Assembly: GCF_002967715.1 (NCBI RefSeq)
Contig: NZ_PUIA01000037.1
Coordinates: 124,001-188,000, forward strand
From: Blastopirellula marina
GTDB lineage: Bacteria; Planctomycetota; Planctomycetia; Pirellulales; Pirellulaceae
DNA length: 64,000 nt
Reading direction: 5' to 3'
The position numbers and the translations under genes were made by a program. Shown one piece after another: positions 45,627 to 54,328 of this stretch; the stretch's first letter is position 1; every line of letters begins with the position of its first letter. The notes under the pieces were generated by a model. It had not been told where the DNA came from and did no database searches. It saw nothing but the letters and a program-made list of their open reading frames with translations.

Positions 45627-46868
45627 ATGGGAAGTTTTCTCACAAACGTTCACGTTCAAAGCAGTTCGATCGAGCAGGTCACCGAGGTTCTTCAGCAGTT
45701 GGAACTTCGTGGGGCCTGGGTTTCTGGGGCGAGTGGGAAGTGGGTTACCGTTTGGGATTCGATCGGAATGACCCGCGCTTGGGATGTGGCTCAGCACTTG
45801 TCGCAGCAGCTGGAAGCCCCGGCGATTGCCTTCATGGTGCACGATAGCGACATCTTCTTCTATTGGCTGTACGACAATGGCCGTCAGTTGAATCAGTACA
45901 ACTCGGCCCCCGGCTACTTCGGCGAAGATGCTTCGATGGACGAGCAGAACTTTCAACCCGACTGTGATCTGCTGAAGCGATACTGCCGTGATGAAACGAC
46001 GATTGAGCAGCTCGAATCGATTCTCAAGATGTGGACCGCCGAAGAAGCGATGGCCGGCATCATGCCTGATTATGCGTTTGCCGAAGATCGACTCCGTGAA
46101 CTGGCCGGGCATCTGGAAATTGCGACAAACGTAGCCGATGTCGACTATGGCGATCTCGAGGACGAGAAGTTTCGAGAGCTCATCGGTGCCCAGTGGATTG
46201 GCAAAGGAGATCCAGCCGACTACCCGACCAGCTGCGGAATGGAAACCGATTGGATTCCCGACGATATCGACTACGCAGGAATAATAGGAGCGGAAGACAA
46301 CGTCGATGCTGATATTCTCAAGTTCCCTTCCTGCCCCTTGCACAATGCTGCGACCGCAGGCGATATCAGGGAGATTGAGAAATTAGTCTCCGAGGGAGCC
46401 GATATCGACGAAACCAATCGCATCATGGTCGTCACCCCACTGGCGGTCGCAGCCATGTCGTCCACGCCTGAGGTAATCAGAAAGATGGTTGAATTGGGGG
46501 CGGATGTCGGAAAGCGAGGACCGGCCCCGGAAAGTGGTACACCACTGATGATGGCAGTAAGTGCCGGGCAATTGGAGAACGTGCGAACTCTCGTCGAGCT
46601 CGGGGCTGATATCAACGAGGTGGATCGAGCAGGCAATACCCTTTTGTTCGTCACGGTGCTGCACGCCAACAAGGCGATGATGGAACTTCTGCTGGAATTG
46701 GGTATCAATCGAGAAGCGAAGGACGCCAAAGGAAGAACCGCCCTACAGGTAATTCGAGACCAGATCGAAGGACTGGAACGCGTAATCAAGATGGCCGGCG
46801 AAAACAGTGGCGGGTTGGTCCAGATGACCGACAATCTGAAGGAATTGGAAACGCTGCTGGCCGAGTAG
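45627..46868 (+). CDS. ankyrin-repeat protein with unknown N-terminal domain
   Basis: 413 residues from ATG 45627, with GAGG just upstream. Residues 1-220 form an alpha/beta domain (FLTNVHVQSSSIEQVTEVLQ, then FMVHDSDIFFYWLYDNGRQL) whose family I do not recognise. Residues about 235-385 hold four ankyrin repeats (LHNAATAGDIREIEKLVSEGA, TPLMMAVSAGQLENVRTLVE, NTLLFVTVLHANKAMMELLL). Ankyrins bind proteins. No signal peptide. Starts 7 bp after the DUF2007 gene, so it is co-transcribed; it is convergent with clpP across a shared terminator. Confidence 0.8.
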   Translation: MGSFLTNVHVQSSSIEQVTEVLQQLELRGAWVSGASGKWVTVWDSIGMTRAWDVAQHLSQQLEAPAIAFMVHDSDIFFYWLYDNGRQLNQYNSAPGYFGEDASMDEQNFQPDCDLLKRYCRDETTIEQLESILKMWTAEEAMAGIMPDYAFAEDRLRELAGHLEIATNVADVDYGDLEDEKFRELIGAQWIGKGDPADYPTSCGMETDWIPDDIDYAGIIGAEDNVDADILKFPSCPLHNAATAGDIREIEKLVSEGADIDETNRIMVVTPLAVAAMSSTPEVIRKMVELGADVGKRGPAPESGTPLMMAVSAGQLENVRTLVELGADINEVDRAGNTLLFVTVLHANKAMMELLLELGINREAKDAKGRTALQVIRDQIEGLERVIKMAGENSGGLVQMTDNLKELETLLAE

Positions 46869-46890
46869 GGCATAGCAGGCCTTCACGAAA

Positions 46891-46917
46891 AAAGCCCACG
46901 CGAATCACGTGGGCTTT
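46891..46917. terminator. bidirectional terminator between ankyrin gene and clpP
   Basis: AAAGCCCACG/CGTGGGCTTT, a 10-bp perfect stem with a 7-nt loop, A-rich on one flank and T-rich on the other, between convergent genes. Confidence 0.88.
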
Positions 46918-46943
46918 CTTCTGTTTCCGTTTGCCAAAGCCTT

Positions 46944-47531
46944 CTAGCTAGGCATGTGCTCGACAACCTTGTCGATCAAGCCATATTCGCAGGCCTCCGC
47001 TGCGCTCAGGAAGCGGTCGCGGTCGGTGTCGGCTTCGATCTGTTCGATCGGTTTGCCGGTGTGCTTCAGCAGGATTTCGTTCATGCGGTGTTTGATCCGC
47101 TTGAACTCGGTGGCGTGGATCAGGATGTCCGAAGCGGTACCCTGCATGCCGGCCAGTGGTTGGTGGATCATCACGCGGGCATTCGGCAGAGCGTATCGCT
47201 TGCCGGCGGCACCTGCGGTCAGCAGAACGGCACCCATCGAAGCGGCCTGACCGATGCAGTAGGTAGCGACGTCGCAGGTCACAAACTGCATGGTATCGTA
47301 AATGGCCATCCCAGCGCTGACGCTACCGCCAGGGCTGTTCACGTACAGGTTAATGTCGGCCTTGGGGTCTTCCGATTGCAGGAACAGCATCTGGGCGACG
47401 ATCAAGTTCGCGACTTCGTCGTTCACGCCGGTTCCCAGGAAGATAATCCGGTCCTTCAGCAGTCTGCTGTAGATGTCGAAGACGCGTTCTTCGCGTCCGC
47501 TTTTTTCCACCACGTAAGGAATCAGAGGCAT
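46944..47531 (-). CDS. clpP: ATP-dependent Clp protease proteolytic subunit (copy 1)
   Basis: 195 residues, normal ClpP length; GGAG lies about eight bases upstream of the ATG. The triad is complete: Ser98 (GQAASMGA), His123 (MIHQP) and Asp172 ([10 protein letters not shown]). It forms the tetradecameric barrel fed by a Clp ATPase. It is the second ClpP of a tig-clpP-clpP set on the minus strand. Of the two copies this is the closer to standard ClpP. No clpX or clpA gene lies in the window. Confidence 0.97.
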   Translation of the reverse strand: MPLIPYVVEKSGREERVFDIYSRLLKDRIIFLGTGVNDEVANLIVAQMLFLQSEDPKADINLYVNSPGGSVSAGMAIYDTMQFVTCDVATYCIGQAASMGAVLLTAGAAGKRYALPNARVMIHQPLAGMQGTASDILIHATEFKRIKHRMNEILLKHTGKPIEQIEADTDRDRFLSAAEACEYGLIDKVVEHMPS

Positions 47532-47604
47532 CGTATTGGCTCCAGTGTCTGGATGTGTGTTGGTTCGGAATGTCGATTGAAAATGGAAAGCGTGTGCCAG
47601 CTTC

Positions 47605-47655
47605 GCCCCTCACCCTAACCCTCTCCCCGAAGGAGCGAGGGGACAGGAGACGAGG
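47605..47655. repeat. REP-like dispersed palindromic element between the clpP copies
   Basis: The segment CCCCTCACCCTAACCCTCTC followed by CCCGAAGGAGCGAGGGGACA has the look of the dispersed C-rich palindromic repeats found between genes in many bacterial genomes (CCCTAACCC core with a reversed GAGGGG arm). Only one copy is in this window, so the repeat status is an inference. Confidence 0.45.
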
Positions 47656-47666
47656 CTGAGTTGGGC

Positions 47667-48296
47667 TTAGTCCTCTTCGCCGGCTTCTGCTGGCGGTTTG
47701 GTGAGGATCTCGTCGACGATCCGATATTCCTTCGCCTCGGTGGCGTTCATGTAGAAGTCGCGATTGACGTCTTTGGCGATCTTTTCTTCCGGTTGATCAC
47801 AATGGGCGGCAAGGATCTTGTTCAGCTCTTCGCGCGTTTTGATGATTTCGTTGGCCTGGATTTCGATGTCGCTCACCTGGCCGCCGACACCACCGTGCGG
47901 TTGGTGAATCATGACCTTGGCATGCGGCAGGATGAATCGCTTGCCAGCGGCACCACCGGCCAGCAAAATCGCACCGCCACTGGCGGCCAAACCGACGCAG
48001 TAGGTCGCGACTGGGCACGACAGCATCTGCATGGTGTCGTAGATGGCCATCGTCGAGGTAACGCTGCCGCCTGGGCTGTTAATGTAGAAGTGAACTTGCT
48101 TTCGGCGGTTTTCGCTTTGCAGGTACAACAGCTTCATGACCAATTCGTTGGCATTGCCGTCGTAGATTTCGCCTTGCAGGAAAACGATCCGGTTTTCCAG
48201 CAGCAGGTCACCAAGGGTCATCTGGCGTTGCCGTTGGTATTCGGCATATGCCATGGCCATGGGCCCGACAGGGGCATTGGGGAATTGTGAATTCAT
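47667..48296 (-). CDS. clpP: ATP-dependent Clp protease proteolytic subunit (copy 2)
   Basis: 209 residues from the ATG at 48296, which is preceded by GGAAGGA; the longer frame starting MEGSTT is less likely. The triad is complete: Ser106 (GLAASGGA), His131 (MIHQP) and Asp180 (VNRDFYMNA). It diverges from copy 1 in its N-terminal axial loop, which has a Pro/Met-rich head (VGPMAMAYAEYQRQRQM), and a Lys/Pro-rich tail. It may form mixed barrels or a distinct protease. First clpP after tig, 305 bp downstream of it. Confidence 0.95.
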   Translation of the reverse strand: MNSQFPNAPVGPMAMAYAEYQRQRQMTLGDLLLENRIVFLQGEIYDGNANELVMKLLYLQSENRRKQVHFYINSPGGSVTSTMAIYDTMQMLSCPVATYCVGLAASGGAILLAGGAAGKRFILPHAKVMIHQPHGGVGGQVSDIEIQANEIIKTREELNKILAAHCDQPEEKIAKDVNRDFYMNATEAKEYRIVDEILTKPPAEAGEED

Positions 48297-48542
48297 GGTC
48301 GTCGATCCTTCCATTACAACGTGCCGTCAAGGACGCCGCGGCACAGGATTTGAGCACCTGCCTGCCCGGTCGCTTCCGGCGAAGCAAACTACGAGAAGTA
48401 TCTTGTTATTGTCTCCAGTTACCGGGGGAAGACAACCGTAGAAGACACTTAGACGAGGGGGCGGCGAAGTTTTTGTACTTTCACCAATCGCTACCAGCCG
48501 GAAAATTTTAACTTGGCTAAAGAATTTGCCCCATCACAGCAT

Positions 48543-48577
48543 GAAAAAAGCCCCGTTGGACGAACCAGCGGGGCTTT
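48543..48577 (-). terminator. intrinsic terminator of tig
   Basis: AAAGCCCCG/CGGGGCTTT outer stem with an inner TGG/CCA pair; the A run at 48543-48549 reads as T on the minus strand, past the stop at 48602. This means the clpP copies need their own promoter. Confidence 0.86.
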
Positions 48578-48601
48578 GAATGTCAGGATTCAAGACGCGA
48601 G

Positions 48602-50068
48602 TTATTCGGCGTCTTTGGCTTCTTCTTCGGCTGCCGGGGCTGCTTCTTCCCCTTCGCCGCAGATCAGCAGGTTGACGGCCGAGGTCTTGCTTTGCTGTAG
48701 GTCAGCGTCAACTTCGGTGACGGTGGCTTCACCTTGGATGAGCTCAATCACCTTGCGTTCGATGATCTGGTTACGCAGTACGTCCATCATGCCGCCTTTT
48801 TCCAGCTGAGCACGGATGCGACGTGGCGATTCGCCTCGCTGCATAGCGATTTGCATCACTTCCAGATCGTAATCTTGCTGGCTGTCTTCGACGTTTTCTT
48901 CCTCAGCGATACGCTCAAGGATGAAGTGCTCTTTCAGAGCCTTGCGGGTCGAAGCCATGCTGTTCTGACGCAGCTCGTTGCGGTGAGCCTGGATGTCTTC
49001 TTCCGCAAAACCAGCCGAACGAAGTTCCATCACGGCTCGTTCCAGTTCGCGAGCCGACTGACGCTTCAGCAGTGCTGGTGGCAGTTCCCAGTTGGCATCT
49101 TTGGTCAGCTCTTCGGTGATTTGCTGACGCAGACGCTGCTGCTGGTAGTAGTTCAACTGACGTTCCATGTCTTGTTTGACATAGTCACGGAGGTCCCCTT
49201 CGCTTTCAAAGCCACCGATCTGCTTCAGGAACGCTTCGTCCATTTCAGGCAGTTCGGTTCGCTTGACTTCGAGAACTTCGATTTCCATCTCGACCTGCTT
49301 GCCACGCATTGCTTCGTTGGCAGCTTCGTCACTGATGGTCAGGGTGACGGTCTTCTTATCGCCAGCTTTGGCTCCGGTCATTTCCTTGCCGAAGTCTTCC
49401 CACTTGGCGTCTTGGAAGCTGAGCGTGTCACGCAGACGGATCGATTCTTCTTCCGCGTACTCGATCTTCTTGCCGTCGTGCTTGAAGGTCAGGTTGCATA
49501 CCAGGTGATCGTCGATTTCAGCGGCACCTTCGTGCGGAACCAGCGAAGCGTAACGACCCAGAACCTGCTTCAGGTGCTTGTCGATATCTTCCTTTTCGAA
49601 GCCGCGGGTCGGCTTTTCGAGCTTCAGGCCTTTCCACTTCGGCAGGTCGAATTCAGGGCGAACTTCGATATCGAATTCGAAGGTCAGTTCCCCATCTTCC
49701 GGCAGTTCGATGGCCGAGTAGTTGAAGTCTGGTTCGCTGATCGCCGAGAACGATTGTTCTTCGGTGGCCTGGGTCATGCTGTCCATGAGCAGCGTGCCTT
49801 TGACCTGATCCTTCACTTCCGAGCGGAAACGCTTTTCGACCAGCTTCTTGGGGGCGTTGCCCTTACGGAAACCAGGAACAGCGGCGTTAGGAACCATGTC
49901 TTCGATGGCAACATCGAAGTAGCGGTCGATGTCTTCACGGGAAACAGTCACCGTGACGTGGCGCTGGCACGAGCTAGGAGCGTCGACCTTAACGTCCAAG
50001 TTCAACTTCTTGGGGCCTTCCGCTTCAGCAACTGCACTTTCAGCGTTTTCGGTTTCAGGCGAACTCAT
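48602..50068 (-). CDS. tig: trigger factor (ribosome-associated chaperone and prolyl isomerase)
   Basis: 488 residues, somewhat longer than the usual 430. N-terminal ribosome-binding domain with VPGFRKGNAPKKLVEKRF, the G-F-R-x-G-x-x-P loop docking at protein L23. A FKBP-like isomerase domain lies in the middle (DDHLVCNLTFKHDGKK, with KAGDKKTVTLTI). The C-terminal helical chaperone arms (about 280-455) end in an Ala/Glu-rich tail. It assists folding of nascent chains. Genomic coupling to clpP is typical of bacteria. Confidence 0.95.
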   Translation of the reverse strand: MSSPETENAESAVAEAEGPKKLNLDVKVDAPSSCQRHVTVTVSREDIDRYFDVAIEDMVPNAAVPGFRKGNAPKKLVEKRFRSEVKDQVKGTLLMDSMTQATEEQSFSAISEPDFNYSAIELPEDGELTFEFDIEVRPEFDLPKWKGLKLEKPTRGFEKEDIDKHLKQVLGRYASLVPHEGAAEIDDHLVCNLTFKHDGKKIEYAEEESIRLRDTLSFQDAKWEDFGKEMTGAKAGDKKTVTLTISDEAANEAMRGKQVEMEIEVLEVKRTELPEMDEAFLKQIGGFESEGDLRDYVKQDMERQLNYYQQQRLRQQITEELTKDANWELPPALLKRQSARELERAVMELRSAGFAEEDIQAHRNELRQNSMASTRKALKEHFILERIAEEENVEDSQQDYDLEVMQIAMQRGESPRRIRAQLEKGGMMDVLRNQIIERKVIELIQGEATVTEVDADLQQSKTSAVNLLICGEGEEAAPAAEEEAKDAE

Positions 50069-50312
50069 TCAACGATTCCGCAAAATCTGGGGTGAAAAAC
50101 AAGAAACCCGGCTATTAGCTCAGGTCGATCAAGCAAATGACGTCAATGCAGAATGGGTGGGCTTCTCCTCACCCACGCCGCGAGACTCGTCATTGCGTCT
50201 CGTGTGAAACGTGGCGATGCGGCAAAGCCTTTGCCAAGAGCCACATCCACCAAATGCTTTCATGCGCTACGCGTGCCATTAGAGGCACGTTCGAGCAGCA
50301 TGAAAAAGGAAG

Positions 50313-50385
50313 AGCGGGTGAACGGATTCGAACCGTCGACAACAACGTTGGCAACGTTGTGCTCTACCAACTGAGCTACACCCGC
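50313..50385 (-). tRNA. tRNA-Gly (anticodon GCC)
   Basis: A 73-nt cloverleaf: acceptor GCGGGTG/CACCCGC, D arm GCTC-AGTTGGTA-GAGC, anticodon stem CAACG/CGTTG with loop TTGCCAA (anticodon GCC), T arm GACGG-TTCGAAT-CCGTT, discriminator T. No CCA is encoded; a T-rich run follows. Single tRNA, with no integrase or att-like repeat next to it. Confidence 0.96.
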
Positions 50386-50558
50386 ACAGGGAACGTCGTT
50401 CCCTCATCTAGGAAAGCACCAGTGTACTGAAAAATCAGAGCTGGTCTACCCGGGGCAAACAAAAAACTGCCTGCCAGAGAGGAAAGTATGCGAGATGGAA
50501 CGTTGGTTGTCAACTTGGGGGCAACGAAAGATGCTGTAAGCTCTTCAAAAACATATGC

Positions 50559-52118
50559 TTAGAGCGTTTCCAGGTTGCCTGCTATCTCTTCGCTTTGATG
50601 GTCGGGGAAGTGAGAAAGTAGCGTTCTCAGGGCTCTCTCGGCTTCTTGTAGATCTGCCGGGGCGAAGATCCCCTGATGCACCCAGTATTGGCTTCGTTTG
50701 CGTCCCCGCTGCCAGTAACCTCCCAGCGAAATATGGCGGTCGCCGACCACCTCGTAGCGGCGTACGGCCTCAGGCGTGTAGGTGACCACGCATTCGCGGA
50801 CGGTCCGGTCGGGGTGACCTTCACTCCACTGGAGTCCATCCAGCACAATCAGGCGGCGATCCGTCACAGCATAAACCGACTGAGACAAAAGCCGCTGAAT
50901 GACCCAGGGGGCACGTGCTGACCAGGCTCCGATCAGTCCAAAGACGAGGAACCCACAGGCGACAATAAAAAATGAGACGTCCCCAAATAACACGCCCAAG
51001 TAGATCAAGACGGCGACGGTGCCAATACCGAACGTGGCCACGAGAATTCCGAACGCGGTTTCGGCATGGGCTTCGCTCCGAATCTTCTGATAGTCGGCCG
51101 TCCCTATCCACAGGATGATCTCTCCTGGTTGTCGATGCGGGGCCACTCGGTTCCACAAAGGGTGTTCTTCATCGAGCGCCCGCAGCGTGAGAGGGATTTC
51201 GTGACGGTGCTGCTCGATAAGCCGTTGTTTGATCTCATCCACCAGGGGGGCGACATTCTGTAGCATCCCCAGGTGCAGCTTAATCAGCGATCTGTCCTGA
51301 AACCGAACGATGCCGAAAGTGGACTCTCTCCCCCGTCGGGTTGAAGGACGATGCGCGGTGTACGAGACGATGTCAGACCAGAGCCTATGAACTTCTGTTC
51401 GCGAGAAGACCGTGCGATAGGCAAACCCTTGCCCAGTGGTGCTATACCAACGCACACAGCCGAGCCACGTGTGCATTACCAGAAAGTAGAACCCTGTCAG
51501 CACGAGCCCCATGAGCAAAACCCCCAGCGTTAAAAACACGAAGGGATTTCCGATCTTCGCAGGGTGAAATGCGACCGCCATGATGAACCAGCCTGCCAGG
51601 CCGAGCGGAATCAACAGGCAGGCAAGCACCATCTGAGTGACCACTGCCTGCGCGGCCGAGGCTCGATCTAAGCAGCCTTCAAGTCGTTTCGGTGATCGAG
51701 CAAGCCGGGCTGCAAGCACGTCGCCAAGCTCATCGACGTTCTCCAGAGAGCGGCTTAAGAAACAGAGCGAATATCCACCCCGCAAATAGACGACAAGGCC
51801 TTCCCTTGGCGGTTGAGTTCGATGAATTGAGGTGATGTGATCTAGCGGAACACCGCGTGGGAAGCGACCGAGTTGTGTGAACCAGAGCGAGTCCCCTTCC
51901 AGGCGAAACCAGGTGATCGCTATCGAGAGGGAAATCAGCAGGTAAAGGAAACTACCTGTGCTGACGATCAGCGAAAACCCGGCGACGATCCACTGGGATC
52001 GGAATTCGAAGAAAAGGGACCAGGCAGCCAGTCCGATCGAAACTCCCAGCCATAGAACGGCCGGTAGATGCACCCGGAAAAAAGAACTCCATGAAATTCG
52101 TCCCTCGAGAACAGCCAT
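50559..52118 (-). CDS. multi-pass membrane protein with PH-like regions
   Basis: 519 residues from ATG 52118 (MAVLEGRISWSSFF), with GGGGAAAG upstream; starts further upstream are less likely. Two helices near residues 15-70, two near 165-225, and two near 365-410. Between and after them are beta-rich regions resembling bacterial PH-like domains: WFRLEGDSLWFTQLGRFPRG and, near the C-terminus, VYAVTDRRLIVL. Such proteins are often envelope or lipid-related sensors. No catalytic motif. It is separated from the proton-channel operon by a strong terminator. Confidence 0.75.
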   Translation of the reverse strand: MAVLEGRISWSSFFRVHLPAVLWLGVSIGLAAWSLFFEFRSQWIVAGFSLIVSTGSFLYLLISLSIAITWFRLEGDSLWFTQLGRFPRGVPLDHITSIHRTQPPREGLVVYLRGGYSLCFLSRSLENVDELGDVLAARLARSPKRLEGCLDRASAAQAVVTQMVLACLLIPLGLAGWFIMAVAFHPAKIGNPFVFLTLGVLLMGLVLTGFYFLVMHTWLGCVRWYSTTGQGFAYRTVFSRTEVHRLWSDIVSYTAHRPSTRRGRESTFGIVRFQDRSLIKLHLGMLQNVAPLVDEIKQRLIEQHRHEIPLTLRALDEEHPLWNRVAPHRQPGEIILWIGTADYQKIRSEAHAETAFGILVATFGIGTVAVLIYLGVLFGDVSFFIVACGFLVFGLIGAWSARAPWVIQRLLSQSVYAVTDRRLIVLDGLQWSEGHPDRTVRECVVTYTPEAVRRYEVVGDRHISLGGYWQRGRKRSQYWVHQGIFAPADLQEAERALRTLLSHFPDHQSEEIAGNLETL

Positions 52119-52288
52119 CGAACTTTCCCCGAACAACCAAGTTTGCGATACGATCCACGAATTATCGAATCGCATGACACCGGATTGCAATAATCCTCTC
52201 GGTGTTCTCGCGGAAATCGTCAATCAGGTACCGCATGATCCGGTCACTGGAAAGGGGCACGCGCAAGAGGTGCGGTATCTGCGTCAAC

Positions 52289-52327
52289 AAAAAAAGATGG
52301 CTGACACGAGAGCACGTGCAGCCATCT
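52289..52327 (-). terminator. intrinsic terminator of the motA-exbD-exbD operon
   Basis: AGATGGCTG/CAGCCATCT, a 9-bp perfect outer stem enclosing a second short stem, with seven A on the left that read as T on the minus strand. It lies 28 bases past the stop of the last ExbD-like gene. Confidence 0.88.
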
Positions 52328-52354
52328 GATCGATTCGATGCCGGGGCCGTAGGA

Positions 52355-53473
52355 CTAGTCCAAGACGTTCGGTTTCGGTCCTGGCGGCTTGGGTGCTGGC
52401 TTCGGGGCATTCGGGTCTGGCGGTGGTGGTTCCGGACCGAATTTCACTTTACCGCCCACCCATGTCGTGTACTGCCAGTTGGCGTCGACCGGGGTCCAGC
52501 CAGCCAGGTAACCCATTTCATCGGTTACGTGGCGAGTTTCCACATAAGCTTCATAGCTATCCGGCATCACGATGAACTTGAAGTAGAACTTCGAGGGGTC
52601 AACCGAGCTGAGCAATCGGCGGAAGCGAGAACGCGGACTCGTGATTTCATCGATTTTGAAGCCAGCGTCTTCCTTCGGCGTAAAGCGAAGCCGCGGGTCA
52701 CGACCTGCCGCGTACATCTCCATCTTGAACCAGTCGTCCGACATCGGACGTTCGTTGAAGTCTTCGACAAACTTCTCTGCGTCGATTCCTTGCTTGGGGT
52801 CTTTCACGTATTTGCGAAGACCACGCTCGGCCTGATATTCGGACCGCTTCTTGGCCGAATCACGTACCGGTTCGTCGACAATCGGGTAAACCTGGTTTCC
52901 TGTAAGCAGGAAGCTTGCTTCCTTGATCCCTTCGGGTGCCGGTCGTGGATCCGGCAAGGTCACCACTTTCGCCGCCATCTGGCTGCGCTCGGGGGTATCG
53001 TCGAGCGTTGCTTCGAGCTTTGCGATCTCTTCCAGCGCGCTATTGAGGTCGCTGGAGAGCTTCTCGCGCTTCTCTTTGTTTTCGTCGGCCTTCTTGGCCA
53101 TTTCGAGCGCGTCTTTCTGGGCGATGATCGCCTTTTGCAGTTCGCCTTGTTGCGACTTGAGAATCGCTTCCTTGGCGACCGATTCCGACTGGAGACGCTG
53201 GATCAGCATTTCCAGGTTTTGCTCATCAGGATTAAGATCCTTCAGGTCTTTCTCGACTTTGAGCTTATCTTTCTGGGCTTCTTCCAGGTCCTTGATCAGT
53301 TGCTCTAAGGCCAATGGGTCGATCTGCACGCTATTGGCAATCTGTTTGACCGACTCCTGCATACCGAGCTGCACGACCACGAGCACGATGATGAGAATAC
53401 CTACCACGTTGAACATCGTGTCCAACAGCGAGTCGAGCCCTTCCTCTTCTTCGACGCCTCTACGTTTCGCCAT
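52355..53473 (-). CDS. ExbD/TolR-like protein with conserved membrane Asp and long coiled coil
   Basis: 372 residues. A short charged head (MAKRRGVEEEEG) precedes one membrane helix whose start carries Asp18 (SLLDTMFNVVGILIIVLVVV), as in ExbD/TolR/MotB, where the Asp conducts protons. Residues about 55-165 form a long periplasmic coiled coil (LIKDLEEAQKDKLKVEKDL, LEMAKKADENKEKREKLSS). A globular domain follows (about 185-345), then a Pro-rich end (PPPPDPNAPKPAPKPPGP). Third gene of the operon, likely the peripheral subunit of the ion-driven complex. Confidence 0.82.
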   Translation of the reverse strand: MAKRRGVEEEEGLDSLLDTMFNVVGILIIVLVVVQLGMQESVKQIANSVQIDPLALEQLIKDLEEAQKDKLKVEKDLKDLNPDEQNLEMLIQRLQSESVAKEAILKSQQGELQKAIIAQKDALEMAKKADENKEKREKLSSDLNSALEEIAKLEATLDDTPERSQMAAKVVTLPDPRPAPEGIKEASFLLTGNQVYPIVDEPVRDSAKKRSEYQAERGLRKYVKDPKQGIDAEKFVEDFNERPMSDDWFKMEMYAAGRDPRLRFTPKEDAGFKIDEITSPRSRFRRLLSSVDPSKFYFKFIVMPDSYEAYVETRHVTDEMGYLAGWTPVDANWQYTTWVGGKVKFGPEPPPPDPNAPKPAPKPPGPKPNVLD

Positions 53474-53509
53474 GACTGGTTCGTCTTATCGTTAGGTAGC
53501 CGCCAGGGA

Positions 53510-54328
53510 CTACGAGTTTTTCGCTTGTTTGGTGAAGTAACTCAGGTCGACTCGGCCGTTGCCAATGACAGGCAACTTACCGTTCTTCACGCCTTTGGCA
53601 TTCGCGTAATTGCGTGCCGTGTTATAAGTCGAAAGGCCGTCATCACGAATCAAAAAGACGAGGGTGCCATCTTTCTGCCCCTTCACCTTATCCAACATCT
53701 TGGCAAAATCGGGATTCGTATTGAGTTCCGCCGTGCGGACGGGAATGGTCTTGCCGTCTTCGTGAATCACGATGCGGCCATCATCGCACTCGATGAACGA
53801 AGGCTTGAAGCCCACACCGCTACCGCCTGGCAGAATCGAGTTCTCGGCTTCTTTGGGGGGCAGTTTTCGTTCGGCGATCAGCTTTGTCAGCTGGGCGATC
53901 TTTTCGCGCCGCCCTTTTAGCTCTTCCTCCATCGTGCCGACCTCTTCGGTCAGCGCGGCCACGTTAACTTTCGGACCTTCGATCGAGATGTTCTGGAGCT
54001 TGGTCTGGGTTTCTTCCAGCTTGGCCAGCAATTCGGCCAGCTTCTTCTTGGCATCTTCGAGCTTCTTTTGTTCGCTCGAGTTCTCGCGTTTGATTTGCTC
54101 TTCGCGTTTCTTGAGCTGGTCGCGCAGCTTATCGAGTTCGGCCGTTTCGGCTTGGAGTTCCTTTTCTTTTTTCTGGTACTCCATGGCCGCGTCGACCGCG
54201 TCGTTATCGAGCGATTGGACAGCAATCGTCGCGATCACCATCGCCAATGTACCGATCACGCAAGCAAGAACGCTCAAGAAAGGGAAGAGCGAGATGTCTT
54301 CCCCTTCGGCTTGTCGACCTTTGGCCAT
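53510..54328 (-). CDS. ExbD/TolR-like protein without the membrane Asp
   Basis: 272 residues; the ATG directly abuts the stop of the MotA-like gene (TAAATG). The one helix LFPFLSVLACVIGTLAMVIATIA has no acidic residue where Asp would be (Ser19 in its place). A long coiled coil follows (about 45-140: KKEKELQAETAELDKLRDQL), then a C-terminal alpha/beta domain (FIECDDGRIVIHEDGKTI, LVFLIRDDGLSTYNTARNYA) typical of planctomycete ExbD-like proteins. Probably pairs with the Asp-bearing partner downstream. Confidence 0.8.
   Translation of the reverse strand: MAKGRQAEGEDISLFPFLSVLACVIGTLAMVIATIAVQSLDNDAVDAAMEYQKKEKELQAETAELDKLRDQLKKREEQIKRENSSEQKKLEDAKKKLAELLAKLEETQTKLQNISIEGPKVNVAALTEEVGTMEEELKGRREKIAQLTKLIAERKLPPKEAENSILPGGSGVGFKPSFIECDDGRIVIHEDGKTIPVRTAELNTNPDFAKMLDKVKGQKDGTLVFLIRDDGLSTYNTARNYANAKGVKNGKLPVIGNGRVDLSYFTKQAKNS

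Noticed and set aside
48734-50095. 453-aa plus-strand ORF
   Set aside because: Exactly antisense to tig; the opposite frame shows clear trigger-factor motifs while this one shows none.
50153-50374. 73-aa plus-strand ORF ending ERVNGFEPST...CSTN
   Set aside because: Read antisense through the tRNA-Gly gene; the NGFEPST string is a well-known spurious tRNA-derived peptide.
50313-50385. tRNA-Gly as an integration site
   Set aside because: No integrase, att-like repeat of the tRNA end or foreign-looking island next to it.
52202-53308. 368-aa plus-strand ORF
   Set aside because: Antisense to the ExbD-like gene; includes the terminator hairpin and shows no protein-like order.
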